From assembly GCA_029339195.1 (NCBI GenBank), contig JAPTJF010000083.1, positions 62,001 to 126,000 on the forward strand: 64,000 bases of DNA. The letters run 5' to 3'. This stretch comes from Micractinium sp. NFX-FRZ. Lineage: Eukaryota; Chlorophyta; Trebouxiophyceae; Chlorellales; Chlorellaceae. The notes beneath the pieces were generated by a model, which saw only the letters and a list, made by a program, of their open reading frames with translations, made no database searches and was not told where the DNA came from. The position numbers and the translations under genes are program-made. Below, in pieces: positions 1-12,321 of this stretch (its first letter is position 1; every line of letters starts with the position of its first letter).

Positions 1-961
1 GATCCTCTGATTGAAGGGAAGACCCAGTGCGACACGACTCACTGTGACTCGCGAAACAATAACGACTTTTCTGACCTCTCCTAAGGTTGCCCATGCTCAG
101 AGACCCGTGTCTGTGGCGAGCACCCCGCCTCACTGCCCCTGACAGCTAATGCACACCCAAGTGCTGGCACCACACGTCGTGCAATTGCCTGGTATCTTAG
201 TGGCCCACCCAACTGAAGGGCCGCGCTGAGCACCTATTTATGTCTCATTTGTGTTCGATGTATGGGTGTATTACCCATCCACATATGAAATGTCAAGGCG
301 CTGCCCTACGGCACCTCAACTCGCTGGCGCTTGTAAACTACGCCGGGCGCGGCAAGCGTCAGGCCATCGGGAGCCCCGGGGGCTTAAGCTGCCGTCGCTG
401 CTGCTGCCCCCAGGCCCCCAGGTTGCCAGCAGACCAGCGTACAAGGAACACTTTATCGTTGCTGATGCCGAAACTGCTCACACGCAGAATAGCAGATAGA
501 TATAGGAGTGGGTGAACTGATACAACCCAGCAATGCCCCCCGTGTCGAGCAAAGGGCCAGGCGCCCGGCCAAGGCGGCAGCGGCGCCAGATGGCGGCGGG
601 AGAGAACAACAAGGTCTACAACCCGGATTGCACAATGCAGGAATGCTCACATCATAGCAATGCCCTAGCAAGGACAATGTGCTCGCTGCAGGCGCGGGCT
701 AGGCGTCGCGAAGCGGGGAATGGTCACAGGTCTGCTGGCACCCCAAGAAAACCAGTTTGGAGGGTGTGCTCACGCACCGGCTGAGAGCCCGACTGAAGTG
801 CCCCAAGCAGCAAGGGGCGCCACACATGCAGGTATTACTGGACGCAGCACGCACCGCATGCTCGGCTGCGTGCCCTCATCGCGAAATCCGGGCAACCCGC
901 AAGCAGTTCGAGCTGCTCCCAATTTCCGAACGTCCATATTGTTTTGTTTGCAAACCCAGTC
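1..961. other. Intergenic / upstream-gene 3' region
   Basis: No reading frame here looks conserved; the open frames are GC-driven. A TGTAA motif at 332-336 could be the polyadenylation signal of a plus-strand gene ending left of the window. The last few hundred bases would be the promoter and 5' UTR of the methyltransferase starting at 962. No other feature is visible. Confidence 0.4.
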
Positions 962-3883
962 ATGTCCGCAGCACTGCAGGCAACGCAACTGCATGGCAGT
1001 GCTGCCGCAAGGGTGAGGGCGCGGCGAAGCGGGTGCCGCAGCAATCGGGCCCCTTTCGTCCCGCAGGCCGCAGCTCAGTCCACCGGAACGCCCAAGCCCA
1101 AGTGGGCGGGTGAGTGGGGTCCAAGGGTGGGGAGCAGGTTGCACCGCCTGCGGGGCGGTCAGCGGGGCGCGAGCCGCCCTGCAACGCGCGTGGCCTGCGC
1201 TCGCCGTGTGCGCCGCACGCACCCATCTCTTCTCAGCCTCTGACATCATGCCTCGTCTGTTTGCAGGTGATGACCTGCTGTCCCGCCTGGTCAATGTTGT
1301 AATCGACTCTCCCCTTTTCGGTAGGCCACTGTGGGCAGCACCCGGCAGAACAGACGAGAGAGAAGCGCGTGCAAGGGGGGCCCGGTCGTTTATTTATCGA
1401 CCGACCTCCTGCATCTCCCCATCTGCCCCCCGCCCACTGCCATGTGACCCGCGCCGCCGGCGTGCCGGCATTTGCTGACCCCACCTGCAACTGCTGCCGC
1501 TCCTGCTGCCCACACATCCCTGCCACCTCGCCCGCCCCCGCCGGCGCTTGCAGGCGTACTCAAGGAGGGCGCCCGCGCCCGGATCAAGGTACGGTGACGG
1601 CACAGTGCTGGGCGGCCTGGGGTGCTGCCTCAGCTGCCGTTGGCCCGCTGCGTATGCGCTGCCTACCCCTGCCACTCTGCTGCCTCTCTTACAACTCGAG
1701 CAACTCCTTCATGCCCTCCTGCCGCGCAGGACACGGCCACCAAGCGCGGCGTGCCCTGGCAGCAGCGCGTCTTCGAGCTGGAGCACAGCGACGTGTACAA
1801 CATCAAGGAGCAGATTGAGGACAAGGCGCTGGTGTACCCTGCCTACTACACGCGCGCATTCCACGGTGCGTGCGCCGGGAGCGGGCGGGGCGGCTCGAGC
1901 AGGGTTTGTGGAGAAGGGGCCATGCTCTGCCCGCCTACCAGCCCACCTGCCCCACGTACCCTCCCTCCTGTCCTCTGCCTGCTCATGGTAGCTGTCAGCT
2001 CTGCTAACACTGGCCTTGCCCGTCTTTCCTTCCACGGTTGTGACGAGGGCAACCTCAGCTGGCTGGCTGCGCTGGACGCGGAGCCAGCCCCTGGTGCCGC
2101 GCCTTACAAGCTGCATGTGTGCATCTGCAGGAATGTTTGGAAGGATCTGAGCCGCCTGGCTGCTCTTGTTGGCACCCCTCACAAACCTTTACAACTCCTC
2201 CCCCTCCTCTTCCCATGCTGCAGGCTACGACGAGGGCAACCTGAGCTGGCTGGCTGCGCTGGAGGCGGAGCCCGCTACAGACGTGATGGCGCTGCTGCCC
2301 TGGGCCAAGAACGAGGCGACACTGACGGGGCCGGCGGCACAGGTGCGTTCAAAGCGGTACAAGTGGGTGCTTTGCCAGGTGCAGGCTGGCACGCCGCAAC
2401 CGGCAGCGCCCTGCCCCTACTAGCTCTGATCCTCACAGCCCCCTTGCCATGCCCCCTTGCTTGCCCGCCTGCCCTGCCCGCAGCTGTGCACTTGTCCCAT
2501 CCCACTCCGACCTCCACCCGCAAGCGTGCTCCACCCACCCACGCCCCTCTGCGCCCCTCACTTTTGCCTGCTCTCCCACCCCTGCCCCGCCGCCCCCTCC
2601 CCCGCAGGTGCGCCTGCGGCAGGCCACGCTCACCACCATCCGCAAGTTTGCAGCCGACCACGGGCTGAAAGAGCCCAAGAGCATCCTGGATGCCGGCTGC
2701 TCCGGTGAGTCGCTCTAACACTGTCTTATTGAAAGGGTAAACCTGTTCCTGTGCCCTCCCTGTCGATTCTTCAATACTCCCACCCGCTGCCTCTTCTTCC
2801 CTCTCCTGCCTGCAGTCGGCATCTGCACCCGCTGGCTGGCGGGAGAGTACCCTAGCGCGGTTGTCACCGGTATGGATCTCTCGCCCTACATGCTCGCCGT
2901 GGCCGAGCTGCGCGAGCGGCAGTGGGAGCAGCGGCAGGCGCTGCAGCGCAGCGGCGCGTCGCCTGCGGCGCCCGCGGGCGCCGACGCTGCGGCGGTGGGT
3001 GCCGACTCCGTCCCCGGCGCCAGCCGGCGGCAGCGCATCAGCTACCGCCACGGCATGCTGGAGAACAGCGGGCTGCCCAGCAGGAGCCAGGACCTGGTGG
3101 CGGTGCAGTTTGTGATCCACGAGTGCCCAGCGCACATCATCGCAGAGATGGTGCGTGCTGCGCCTGCTGTGCCTGGCCTGCTGTGCGGTGCAGTGCGGTG
3201 CCTGTGTCGTGCTGCGAGGCAGCCGCTGCACCATGCCTCAGCTGTTCTGTACCTGCGCTGCGCCAGCTGGTGACCGTGCAATCTGTGATTCGCAATCCCC
3301 CGTGCACGTGCACTTGATTTTGGCGCGCAACACCCTCGGACCGGCACCTGGGTCCTCACCTTCCCCCATGGTGTGCCGCCCTTTCCTCCGTCCTGGCCGC
3401 AGATCCAGGAGGGCAAGCGCCTGCTGCGGCCCGGCGGCGTGCTGGCGTTTGTGGACATCAACCCCCACAGGTGAGGGGCAGCCAGGGGCATCCCTGACGC
3501 CGGCACTCTGCTATCCCACCTATGCATCTCTTCATACTGCCGCTTTTGAGTGCTAATGTGCAGCAGGCTTATGACGCAGCAGCCCGCGCCACGCCAGACC
3601 ACATCCCCCCCCCCTACCCCTCTCCCCTTGTTCACACGCTCATCATCCGACCCTGCCCAACGTATTAAGAATCCCTGTGCCCCTCTCTCGACTCCCGCTC
3701 CCCTGCAGCGCCGCTGGGCGCAACATGCCGCCAGCGATTGCCACGCTGATGAAGGCCACCGAGCCGTGGACGGACGAGTACTACACGTTTCCCTTGGAGG
3801 CTGAGATGGCCAAGGCGGGCTTCAAGCACGTGGCAAACAGCGAGCTGGACCCGCGGCACCGCATCGTGGTGGGACACCTGTGA
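962..3883 (+). CDS. Class I SAM-dependent methyltransferase, probably plastid-targeted
   Basis: Nine exons: 962-1109, 1267-1320, 1554-1588, 1730-1865, 2224-2342, 2608-2704, 2816-3150, 3403-3470, 3709-3883. The first ATG in frame was used. The N-terminus is Ala/Arg/Ser-rich with few acidic residues, like a plastid transit peptide (inference). A conserved block (PAYYTRAFHGYDEGNLSWLA) precedes the methyltransferase fold. SAM motif I is ILDAGCSVGICTRWLAGEYP, assembled across the exon 6/7 junction, followed by VTGMDLSPYML. A motif-III-like segment LLRPGGVLAFVDINP lies in exon 8. A low-complexity Ala/Gly stretch interrupts exon 7. The layout resembles uncharacterised plant and algal UbiE-like plastid methyltransferases. 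The substrate cannot be told from sequence. The intron before exon 5 holds a decayed copy of the start of exon 5. Confidence 0.85.
2037..2088 (+). pseudogene. Decayed duplicate of the methyltransferase exon 5 start
   Basis: About 52 bases nearly match the true exon start at 2224. It still reads CDEGNLSWLAALDAEPA against YDEGNLSWLAALEAEPA. The bases just before it are acg instead of the cag acceptor, so it should not splice. It lies about 187 bp upstream of the real exon edge in the same intron. Confidence 0.8.
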
Positions 3884-4553
3884 GGGAGGCAGGGGCCTCA
3901 GAAGCCTCAGAAAGAGGTGGTGGATCCTTGAACCTGCCTGGCTGCGTAACTTTAATTGCATCCATGTCATCATGTATTTGCATCAAACACTTGACACATA
4001 GACCCGCACATTCAACTGAACCCACGAGTCTGCCCGCCAGCCCACGCAACTGCCGTGCTTGCCGGCCCAGTTTTTGCTTGTCCGCCTGCTTTTCTTCTTC
4101 TAAAGCTCTATACAATCTTCCTAAAATCAGTGATCGTGTAATCCGTCCGCACACATGGTCAGTTGAGCGCAATGGAGCCACCCCCAAAGACCGAATTTGC
4201 ACCGCCTGCTGGGTGCACGCTGGGGCGGCGGCACCCCAAACCGGCTTCGTCACGAAGTTCGTGCCGCCCGTTCGCCTTCGATGTGCGCTGACCTTTGCGC
4301 ACCTGATCTCACCACAAGTGCCACTCACCTAAGAGACGGCTGCATCTCGCGCTGGGCGCATCGCCGTCAGACTTCTTCACCCGCGACCTGGGAGGAGAGA
4401 AACAAGAGATACCACGCATTGTTAAAAGGCGAGTTACGTGGTCGACGCGGTGTCGCGACCTTGCGTCGCCAAAGCCCGCCGCTGCCGCCGCCGCCGCCGC
4501 CTGCTGTTGACCAAGGCCGAATAGTTGCTGGCGTGCCTGCAGGCTGCACCGTC
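3884..4553. other. Methyltransferase 3' UTR and promoter of first ankyrin gene
   Basis: The 3' UTR probably runs to the TGTAA at 4137-4141. The rest is the upstream region of the first ankyrin gene. A cctgcagg just before its ATG (near 4538) resembles the segment before the third paralogue's ATG and could be a 5' UTR splice acceptor. No protein-coding signal is seen. Confidence 0.45.
4137..4141 (+). terminator. Polyadenylation signal TGTAA (methyltransferase)
   Basis: This is the first TGTAA downstream of the stop, about 255 bases after it. TGTAA is the usual signal of green algal nuclear genes. Confidence 0.5.
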
Positions 4554-7500
4554 ATGAAGCGCAAGCGGGAGGTTGAAGAGGACGTGTCGCAGCAGGAAGT
4601 GGTTGCTGCGGCTCTGGCAGGAGATGCAGAAGAGCTGGGGAAGCTCCTGGGGGCACCGGACAACTCGAGGAGGCCGCGGCGCCGCGCCCTCCGCCCTCGG
4701 CGTGTGTCCCGCCCCTTTGCTGGGTGCACCCCCCTGGCGGCCGCGGTGCTGGGCGGCAGCCCCGCTGTCATCCAGCGGCTTGCAGCAGAGGTGAGCGCAC
4801 TGTGCCAGCTATCGCGTGCCCAGCCGCTGCAGGGCACACATGTGAACCACTCACACGACAAGCATGCACACAGTCGCTCTTCCTGCACGGCAGTGCGCTG
4901 CACGCTCACACTGTTTGCATGCTGCACGCGTGCCCCCGCAGGTGGATGTCAACCAGCTGCAAGTATGCCGCCTGGATGAGCCGGCGCTGCGTGCCGCCTT
5001 CCCCCAGCTTCCAAAGTACAAGGTGGGTGCTGCACCGTGCGGCCCGCAACGACCACTCCTGCAGCCTGCGCTTGGCTGACGAGCTGCTGCCTGTTGCTTG
5101 GGGACCCATGCTGCTTGCGCACATCAACGCCTTGGCTGCGCCCCGCACATCGGCCCCACCTTGCATGGCTTCCCGCCCTGGCCCCCACTGCCATGCTCAT
5201 CCCTTCCCCGTCCCGCTCCTTCCCCCCGCTCCCTGGCCTCAGTGGCTGGAGATTGCGTTCCGGCGGGGCACCGTGGCCCTGCACAGCGCGCTGCGCCTGG
5301 GCCTGTTTGCATCCGCAGACGCGCTGCTGGACGTGGGTGCTGACGTCAACCAGCGGGAGCTGCACCGGGACACCCCGCTGTGCGCCCTCAACACCTGCCT
5401 CGTGTTTGACCGGCGCGCGCTGGAGCGCGGCCTGCCAGAGGGCGGCCCCGTTGCCCGCATGCTGGGGCGCTTGCTGGCGGCGGGTGCTGACCCGGCGCTG
5501 CCAGAGGAGCACCCTTTCCTAATCAGCGGCGAGCCTGAGCTGGTGGCAGCCGCTGTGGAGTGGCTGCTGCAGGCGCACGGCAGCGGGCGGCGCCAGCTGT
5601 CCACCGACCTGGCGGTGCTCTGCCTGCAGTCGGCCATCCAGGCAAGCTGCGGCCCAGCTTGCGCTTCATGCCACCCAACGTGTACGCACACCCTGCTGTG
5701 CCCGCTGTGCCATGCCTGCCGCAAGGGCCACCCACCATCTCACCGTGTCTCCCGCATTGTCCTCTGCCCCCCGCCCCCCTGCAGACCCGCAATGCAGCAG
5801 CGTATCGGCGCCTGCTGGCGATACTGCAGCCCCAGCGAGAGCAGCTGGACCCTGAAGCTCTGCTGCTGCTGCTAGCAGTGGCTGCACGCTATGGCACGCT
5901 CGCCATGCTGCGCGACATGCTGGCTCTGGGTGCTGACCCCACAGCCCCTGCAGCCGCCAAGCTGTGCCTGCTGGCGCAGGCTGCCTTGAACCGGGATGCC
6001 GCGGGGGCGGATGCCATACTGCAGGCGCTGCTGGCTGCCAAGACGCAGCTTCACGTGCACAACATCTGCTGTGCGGCGACGCTTGGCAACGCAGCCGCCC
6101 TCACGCGCCTGCTGCGCATTGGCACGCCGCAGGTAAGCGGGCGGGCACGGCACGCTGGCATGAACAAGCCTGGACTGCCCCGGCTGGCCCAACTGCTCTG
6201 CCCAGCCCCCCGTTGCTGGCCCGTTGAAACCACATGCAGCCAGCCACCCGCTGCAGCGTGGCACTGCGTTGCCAGCCCCGCCCGCTGTGCACCCAGAGCG
6301 CACCCTCACGGCTGCCCCCGGCCCTTGGCCCCCCACCTCTTGCTCCAACCCCCCTGCAGCCATCCCCCACCACCCCGTGGGCGGTCTTCCGCACAGACCC
6401 CTGCAGCTACCTCCTCTCCCGCGACTTCCGCCTCTCCTGCCCGGTGCTGCTCAACCTAGAGTATTCGGCCAGCACGCTGCAGAGCTCCTACGCTGTTGTG
6501 AGTGTTTGAGTTGCAGGGCTGGGCAGCTGTGTTCATGCTATTGTGATCCGAGTCAGCAGGTAGAGAAGGGGCTGAACTCTGCACTCACCCAGGACGCGCC
6601 GCTTTGTTGACCTTCTTCTGTCGTGCCTGCCTGCCTGCCTGCCCGCCCGCCCACGGATGCCTGCAGGCCGACTCGACCTTCATGCTTGGCCAGGTGCGGC
6701 ACCGGCTGGACGTCGCCGAGGCGCTGGGGGCGGCAGGGTACAGGCCCACAGTCTTTCGTGGGGCCAGCCGGCTGCGGGACCTGGCCGGGGGGGGCGGTGG
6801 GGTGGACAGTGACGAGGAGGAGGACGGGCCCTGGCAGCTGGACCCGCTGCATGATGAGCCGCCCCGTCGTTTTGCGGCGCAGGGCACCAACAGGTGCGGG
6901 CAGCTGGCAGGACGGCGTGGACGTTGCGGGACTAAGGGAGCTGATAGAGGCGCTGCGCTGGCAGGGGCAAGGGGCTTCTGGTTGGGTATGCCAGCAGAGC
7001 CTGGCAAGGCAGGGCAGTGTGGGGCGGCAAGGCTGCAGGGGGCGCGCTACGTCAAGCTGCCAGCCTGGCATGCACCGCTGCTCTGCTGTCGTTTGCAGCG
7101 GGCTCTGCGTCCCTTCTCATGCTTGCTCACGCGCGCCTCCCTCTTCTCCCCGCTTGTTCTGTCCAGGCTGCTGATGTTGGCGCTGGAGCGGCCGCAGCTG
7201 GGGCCCGGCACCCTGCGTCGCTTCCCACGCCGCCTGCAGGCGGCTGTGCGCACCATGCTGCTCATTGCTCAGCACGGAAAGACGGTGGCTGACGAGGACG
7301 AGCTGTCCCTCCAGCAGCTGGCTGTGCTGTGCTGCTACCGGCGGCAGCAGCTGTACCAGCGGCTTGACAGGCTGGAGCAGGGGGATGGGCGCAGCCTGTC
7401 TGGGATGCTAGAGCGCCTGAACGCCCGGCGGCTGCGCTCCTGGGCCGCGGATCGCGGGTGGGCGCCACCACGGGAGCGAGAGCGCCTGGCGGTCGAGGCA

Positions 7501-7977
7501 GCTGCGGCGGCGACAGGCGCCGGGGACGCGCTGCCAGCGCCGAAGCGCCGGCCTCCGGGCGCTGCGGTGGCACTGCCCGCAGACATTGATCCCGCAATGC
7601 AGCGGCTGCAGGCCCTAATGGATTTTCACAAACAGGATCAAGAGCAGCTGGCTTGCCTGGTCGAGTACGGCAGCCTCAGCAGCAGCCGGCAGCGTTTAGA
7701 TCAGGAGGACCCCCAGCTGGCGCAGCTGCAGGCAAGCGAGCGGCGGTTGGAGCAGCGGCTGATAGGGAGCGGCATGGCGCTGCCGGAGGTGCCGCTGGTG
7801 GCGCACCCCATGCGCCGCCTGCCGGCCGACGTGCTGCTGCACATCCTGCGGCTGGCGGCGTACCCGCTGTCCGCGTGGGCAGGGGAGGAGGGTGATTTTG
7901 CGCCCGCCCCCGAGGAGGCCGCCGGGGCGGAGGCTGAGCTGGACACGCCCTATGCCAGCCCTCCTCCCAGCCCCTGA
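4554..7977 (+). CDS. Ankyrin-repeat protein, tandem family copy A
   Basis: Seven exons: 4554-4790, 4942-5022, 5243-5641, 5785-6132, 6360-6497, 6667-6893, 7167-7977, giving 746 aa. Start MKRKREVEED is a basic, nuclear-localisation-like N-terminus shared with copy C. Ankyrin-type units include CTPLAAAVLGGSPAVIQRL, ALHSALRLGLFASADALLDV and YGTLAMLRDMLALGADP. A family-specific block (LERPQLGPGTLRRFPRRLQA) follows. The C-terminus is LPADVLLHILRLAAYPLSAW, an amphipathic motif resembling an F-box or SOCS-box core. Copy A ends in an acidic, Pro-rich extension absent from copy B. The intron after exon 3 uses a GC donor (5642). A role as a ubiquitin-ligase substrate adaptor is inference; the binding partner is unknown. 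Confidence 0.85.
6620..6657. repeat. (TGCC)n/(CGCC)n simple repeat in an intron
   Basis: A tetranucleotide run lies just upstream of the exon 6 acceptor of ankyrin copy A. It supplies most of the pyrimidine tract. Confidence 0.7.
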
Positions 7978-8849
7978 GGGCAGGCAAGCAGGCAGGGCTG
8001 GCTCAGCACGTCTCCGGATGGCTACCAGCGTGCGTCGGTGTGCGCCGTGCGCCGGCGTGCGCGCTTTCAATCGCGCATGTGGGTCCAACCCGCGAATGCA
8101 ATGCCCACTGTCCGCATGCCATTGGTCATTTATTTCCGATCCCTTGCTGCATTCCACAGCATAGCATTTCATGTATCGATAAGTCGTGTAAGCCATCGAC
8201 TTTGTGCGTCAGGTTGCCCTGGCCACTGACGCGGGTGCACCCACTGTGCCCACCAGCCCGCCAGCCCCTGAGGGGCAGGAGCGCAGCAGGTGTTTTCCTT
8301 GTGCGCGTTTCTCCGCAACAGCTATGCTGCATATGTACAGGGGCGTATGTGTGGTGGTCACCTGTTCGATACACAGTTGAATGTACAATGTTGCCTGAAT
8401 GCAACGCCGGCTGTTGCAGCCCAGCGGCTTGCCAGCGGCTTATGCATGTGCGCTGCTCCAGTGCGGCGCCCGGCCATGCTGGGCATGCTGCGGCGGGGCT
8501 GGGTGCCAGCAGGCAGCTGGCAGGGGCTAGGCAGGCCATCGTCGCTGCGTGCTCAATTAAACGCCAGATAGGGGACACATTGGTCTTGCTGCTTTAAACA
8601 GCTCTGCCGGGCTCCCTAGCGGGCACGACAGCCTGCCGCAAGCGCCGTTGACGTCACTCCTCGCAAGCCGAGGCGACCAGGCAAGCCGGTCGTGGACACG
8701 CTCGCTGCTGGGCGCTCGGCGGGGTGGGGGACGCCGCCTTTTGTCGCACAAAGCCAGGCCCTGCCACAACCGCCGGCGCCGCCGCCACGGGTGACAGAAA
8801 GTCTGTAGGGCATCTTCTCTTCTTGGGTGCAGTGCAATTGGGGACGGAG
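7978..8849. other. Intergenic between ankyrin copies A and B
   Basis: This holds the copy A 3' UTR, with TGTAA at 8187-8191 about 210 bases after the stop, and the promoter of copy B. No conserved coding frame is seen. In-frame non-ATG codons extend copy B upstream, but the first ATG is at 8850. Confidence 0.45.
8187..8191 (+). terminator. Polyadenylation signal TGTAA (ankyrin copy A)
   Basis: Single TGTAA about 210 bases after the copy A stop codon. Confidence 0.5.
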
Positions 8850-11800
8850 ATGGAGGAGGAGCAGAGGGAGATAGTCGCAGCGGCGCTCGCAGGCGATGCC
8901 GGACGGCTGGCAGCACTCCTCGGCGCCCCTGGCAGTGTAGAGAGCATGCACGGCAGCGCCCAGCGTGCCTCGCACCCCTTTGCTGGGTGCACCCCGCTGG
9001 CAGCTGCGATACTGGGAGGCAGTCCTGCTGTGGTCAAGCTGCTGGCGGTCAAGGTGGGCATCGTAGGCAGGGCAGCCGTCGCCGCGCTGCCTGCCGCCGC
9101 GCGACTGCCCTGCGCTGGGCGCCGTCGGAGCAGCCCGCCTGCCGTTGAACCGCCAATAGGCACCCTGTGTTCACTGCGCCCGGTATGCCTGCTGCAGGTG
9201 GATGTGGACCAGCAGCAGGCGTGCCAGCTGAATGAGCCGGCGCTGCGGGCGGCCTTCCCCCAGCTGGGCAGCTCATACCCCCCGATGCCCGGAATGAAGG
9301 TGGGTGCTGCCCCACGCCCACGCTGCCCGGCTTGCAGTGCTGCTGCTGCTGACGCCTTGGCAGCAGTTGATGGCAAGTGCTTCCATGCTGCTCCTACCAA
9401 GCACACACGTCCCGTTTCAAGAACCTCTGCTGCTCTTGCACGCCGCTGGGGGCTGTGCTATCAGCTCACACGCCCCAGCTGCTTCCTGCATTGCGCCGAC
9501 TCAACGCCATGTATGTGCCAGCACCCAACTACCCGCTTTCGCCTTCTGTTCCCCACTGATGCAGCTGTTGGGATACGCTTTCCGAGGGGGCAGCCTCGCC
9601 CTGCACAGCGCGGTGCAACTGGGGCTGTTTGCACCTGCCAGCGCGCTGCTTGAGGCCGGCGCCGGCGTCAACCTGCCGGACGCAATCAACAACACGGCGC
9701 TGAACTACATTCAGCCCATCAGCTGCGGCGCAGGCCTCGCGCCCGAGGCTGCAGCCAGCATGGTGACGCACCTGCTGGAGGCGGGTGCTGACATGGCGCT
9801 GCCTCAGAACCAAAAGTTCATCAGGGACGGCGACGGCAACCTGGTGGCGGCGGCTGTGGAGTGGCTGCTGCAGGCGCACGACAGCGGGCGGTGCCAGCTG
9901 TCCACCGACCTGGCGGTGCTCTGCTTGCAGTCCAACATCAAGGTGCGGTGCTGCTTGCTCCCTTGCAAGCTGTCTTGAGGACATTATTGAGCACTGTTTG
10001 CTGAGTCTCTTCTCCTGTTTGCTTTGGTGACCTGTGTGCCTGCCCGCCCTCCCACTGGTCAACTGCTCTCAGTCTCCTGCCTCCCTGCTGCCCCTGCAGC
10101 ACCACAACCTGCTGCTGCCTCGGGTTCGGCGGCCTGATGCAGCAGCACTCTTGCCCCACTTGCCGGCAGGGCAGCCTGGACAGCGGCACATACGTCAGAC
10201 GTCTAATGCATCAGCATACGTCCGCCTGCTGGCAGTGGTGCAGTCCCGGCGAGAGCAACTGCGGCCTGAAAGCCTGCTGCAGCTGCTGGTGGTGACTGCC
10301 CACTACGGCACACCCACCATACTGCGCGACGTGCTGGCACTGGGTGCTGACCCCACCGCCCTGGCAGCTACCAGGCTGTGCCTGCTGGCGCAGGCTGCAA
10401 TGAAGCGGGATGCAGCAGCAGCGGATGCCATGCTGCAGGCGCTGCTGGCCGCCAAGGCGGCGCTGCACCTGGAGGACGTCTGCTGCGCGGTGATCAGCAA
10501 CAGCACGTGCGCTCTGCGGCGCCTGCTGCGCATCGGCAAGCCGCAGGTAGGAACTGGCCCCACCTGGCCGCCTGCGTTCCTGAAGCCTGCTTTCACTTGT
10601 TCGCTGCCTCCCTGACTTGGCGTGCCGTGCGTCGGCCCACGCCATCCTCTAGCAGACGGGGTTTCGTGCATGCACATGGCTCACGAACCTCGCACCTCCT
10701 GTCCCTGCGGGTCCCCGCTGCTGCAGGCGTGCCCCAGCTCGCCGTGGCTGTCGTGCATGCTGGACCCCTTTGCCAACTACACAAGCCCCCGCCTGAGCTG
10801 CCCCGCTCTGCTGGCTTTGGAGGACAGCGTACAATCCGTGGGCTCCTTGGCTAGTGTGAGTGTGCTGGCATGCTGAGCTGAGCTAGGCTTCACAGCCCCG
10901 TATTGGGAGCAGTGCCATTCAGGCCTGCGCCTGCAGGCAGTCCGGTTGATGCTCCCACTGGGCTGTGGGGACCCCGACTCGGCAGTACAGCCTGGACCTT
11001 GGCATGATGCCTGTTCGGCGCTGCCATGGCACGCCCCTGCCCTCATGCCTGCCCCTAGTTTTCTGTGTGGTTCTCCCTGCCCACCCAGCTGCCAATGCCT
11101 GCTCATCAATGTGCGCCTGCAGTCCCCCTTTTTAATGGACGATGTGTGCACGCGACTGGACATCCTGGAGGTCCTGGGAGCGGCGGGCTACCGCCCCACT
11201 GTGTACGCTGGCACCAACTGCAGGCGGGACGTGGGGGAGGAGCCGCTGGGCAGGCTGGACCTCCGGTCCGAGGGCCCCTGGCGGCACGACCCGCTGCGCG
11301 ACCAGCCTCAGCTCAGGGCTGCGGTGCAGGGCACCGGCAGGTGGGTGCGGGGCTGGTGTTGATGCGTCGCCGGTTGGGGAGGGGCATGACACCACTATGC
11401 AGAGGCGCGTGCAGCACGGCTGTCGCGCTTGCCCTGGTTCCCGAACAAGCAGGGGAGGGCATGATGGTGTGGCGTTAGCACCCGCGAATGCAACAGCAGA
11501 GCTATGTGGTTCCCATGCTTCCGCTCTAGCGTTTTGCCGTACACTGCAACCTGACACGCCGCCCTGGGCATGCTGTTCTGAACCTGCCCCCCTGCATTCA
11601 CCTTCCTGCCGCCTCCTCGGCCTCCCATTGCAGGATGCTGATGGTGGCGCTGGAGCGGCCGCAGCTGGGGCCCGGCACCCTGCGAAGCTTCCCGCGCCGC
11701 CTGCAGGCGGCGGTGCGCACCGTGCTGCTCATAGCTCAGCACGGCAAGACGCACCCCAGCACAAGCGAGCTGTCGGTTGAGCAGCTGGCAGTGCTGTGCT

Positions 11801-12321
11801 GCCACCGGCGGCAGCAGGTGTTTAACAAGGCGGCGGAGCTTGATGCACAGCAGTTGAGCAGCAGGGGAGCGCGATTTGATGCCTTCCAGCACTCTGACCT
11901 GCTGTCATGGGCCAAGGCGCATGGCTGGGTGCCCCCCCCCGAGCGCCTGCCGATGCATGCGCACCCCACACACTCGGCGCTTCCCGGCCAGCCAGCGTGC
12001 CCGGACCCCCTCCCGCGCGCTCCTCCCGGCCAGGCGGGCGCATGGGCACCGCTGCCGGCGAGCCCGCCGCCGCTGGCGCTGCGAATGCTGCGCCCACCTG
12101 GCCGCATGCAGCGTCCAGGAGCAGCAGAGATGGCGCACCTCCAAGAGGCGGAGCGGGAGCTGGACCAGCGGCTGATGGGGGGCACTGCCGTGCTGCCGGC
12201 GCTGCCGCTGGTGGCGCACCCCATGCGCCGCCTGCCGGCCGACGTGCTGCTGCACATCCTGCGCCTGGCGGCCTACCCGCTGTCCGCGTGGGCAGATGTG
12301 GGAGATTTTGTGGTGGGCTGA
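8850..12321 (+). CDS. Ankyrin-repeat protein, tandem family copy B
   Basis: Seven exons: 8850-9053, 9198-9299, 9565-9942, 10199-10546, 10727-10855, 11123-11340, 11634-12321, giving 688 aa. The start is the first ATG (MEEEQREIVAAALAGDAG); the basic MKRKRE leader of copies A and C is missing. Exon 4 was started at 10199 because this gives 348 bases and the residues TSNASAY, exactly matching exon 4 of the paralogues. The acceptor at 10099 is also in frame and would add 33 residues. Ankyrin repeats fill exons 1-4. Exon 7 carries the family block LERPQLGPGTLRSFPRRLQA, a Pro-rich linker and the terminal LPADVLLHILRLAAYPLSAW. All intron phases match copies A and C. Confidence 0.85.

Noticed and set aside
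770..1294. 174-codon minus-strand frame
   Set aside because: It overlaps the methyltransferase exons, has no conserved features and has composition explained by GC content.
2037..2088. Treating the methyltransferase exon 5 copy as a real extra exon
   Set aside because: It has no AG acceptor, and including it would duplicate a conserved block found once in the family.
2275..3234. 319-codon minus-strand open frame opposite the methyltransferase
   Set aside because: It mirrors conserved exons on the plus strand, is Arg/Ala/His-rich by GC bias and has no recognisable domain.
10100..10198. Earlier in-frame acceptor for exon 4 of ankyrin copy B
   Set aside because: Paralogues A and C both have a 348-base exon 4 beginning at the position matching 10199; the earlier acceptor adds 33 non-conserved residues.
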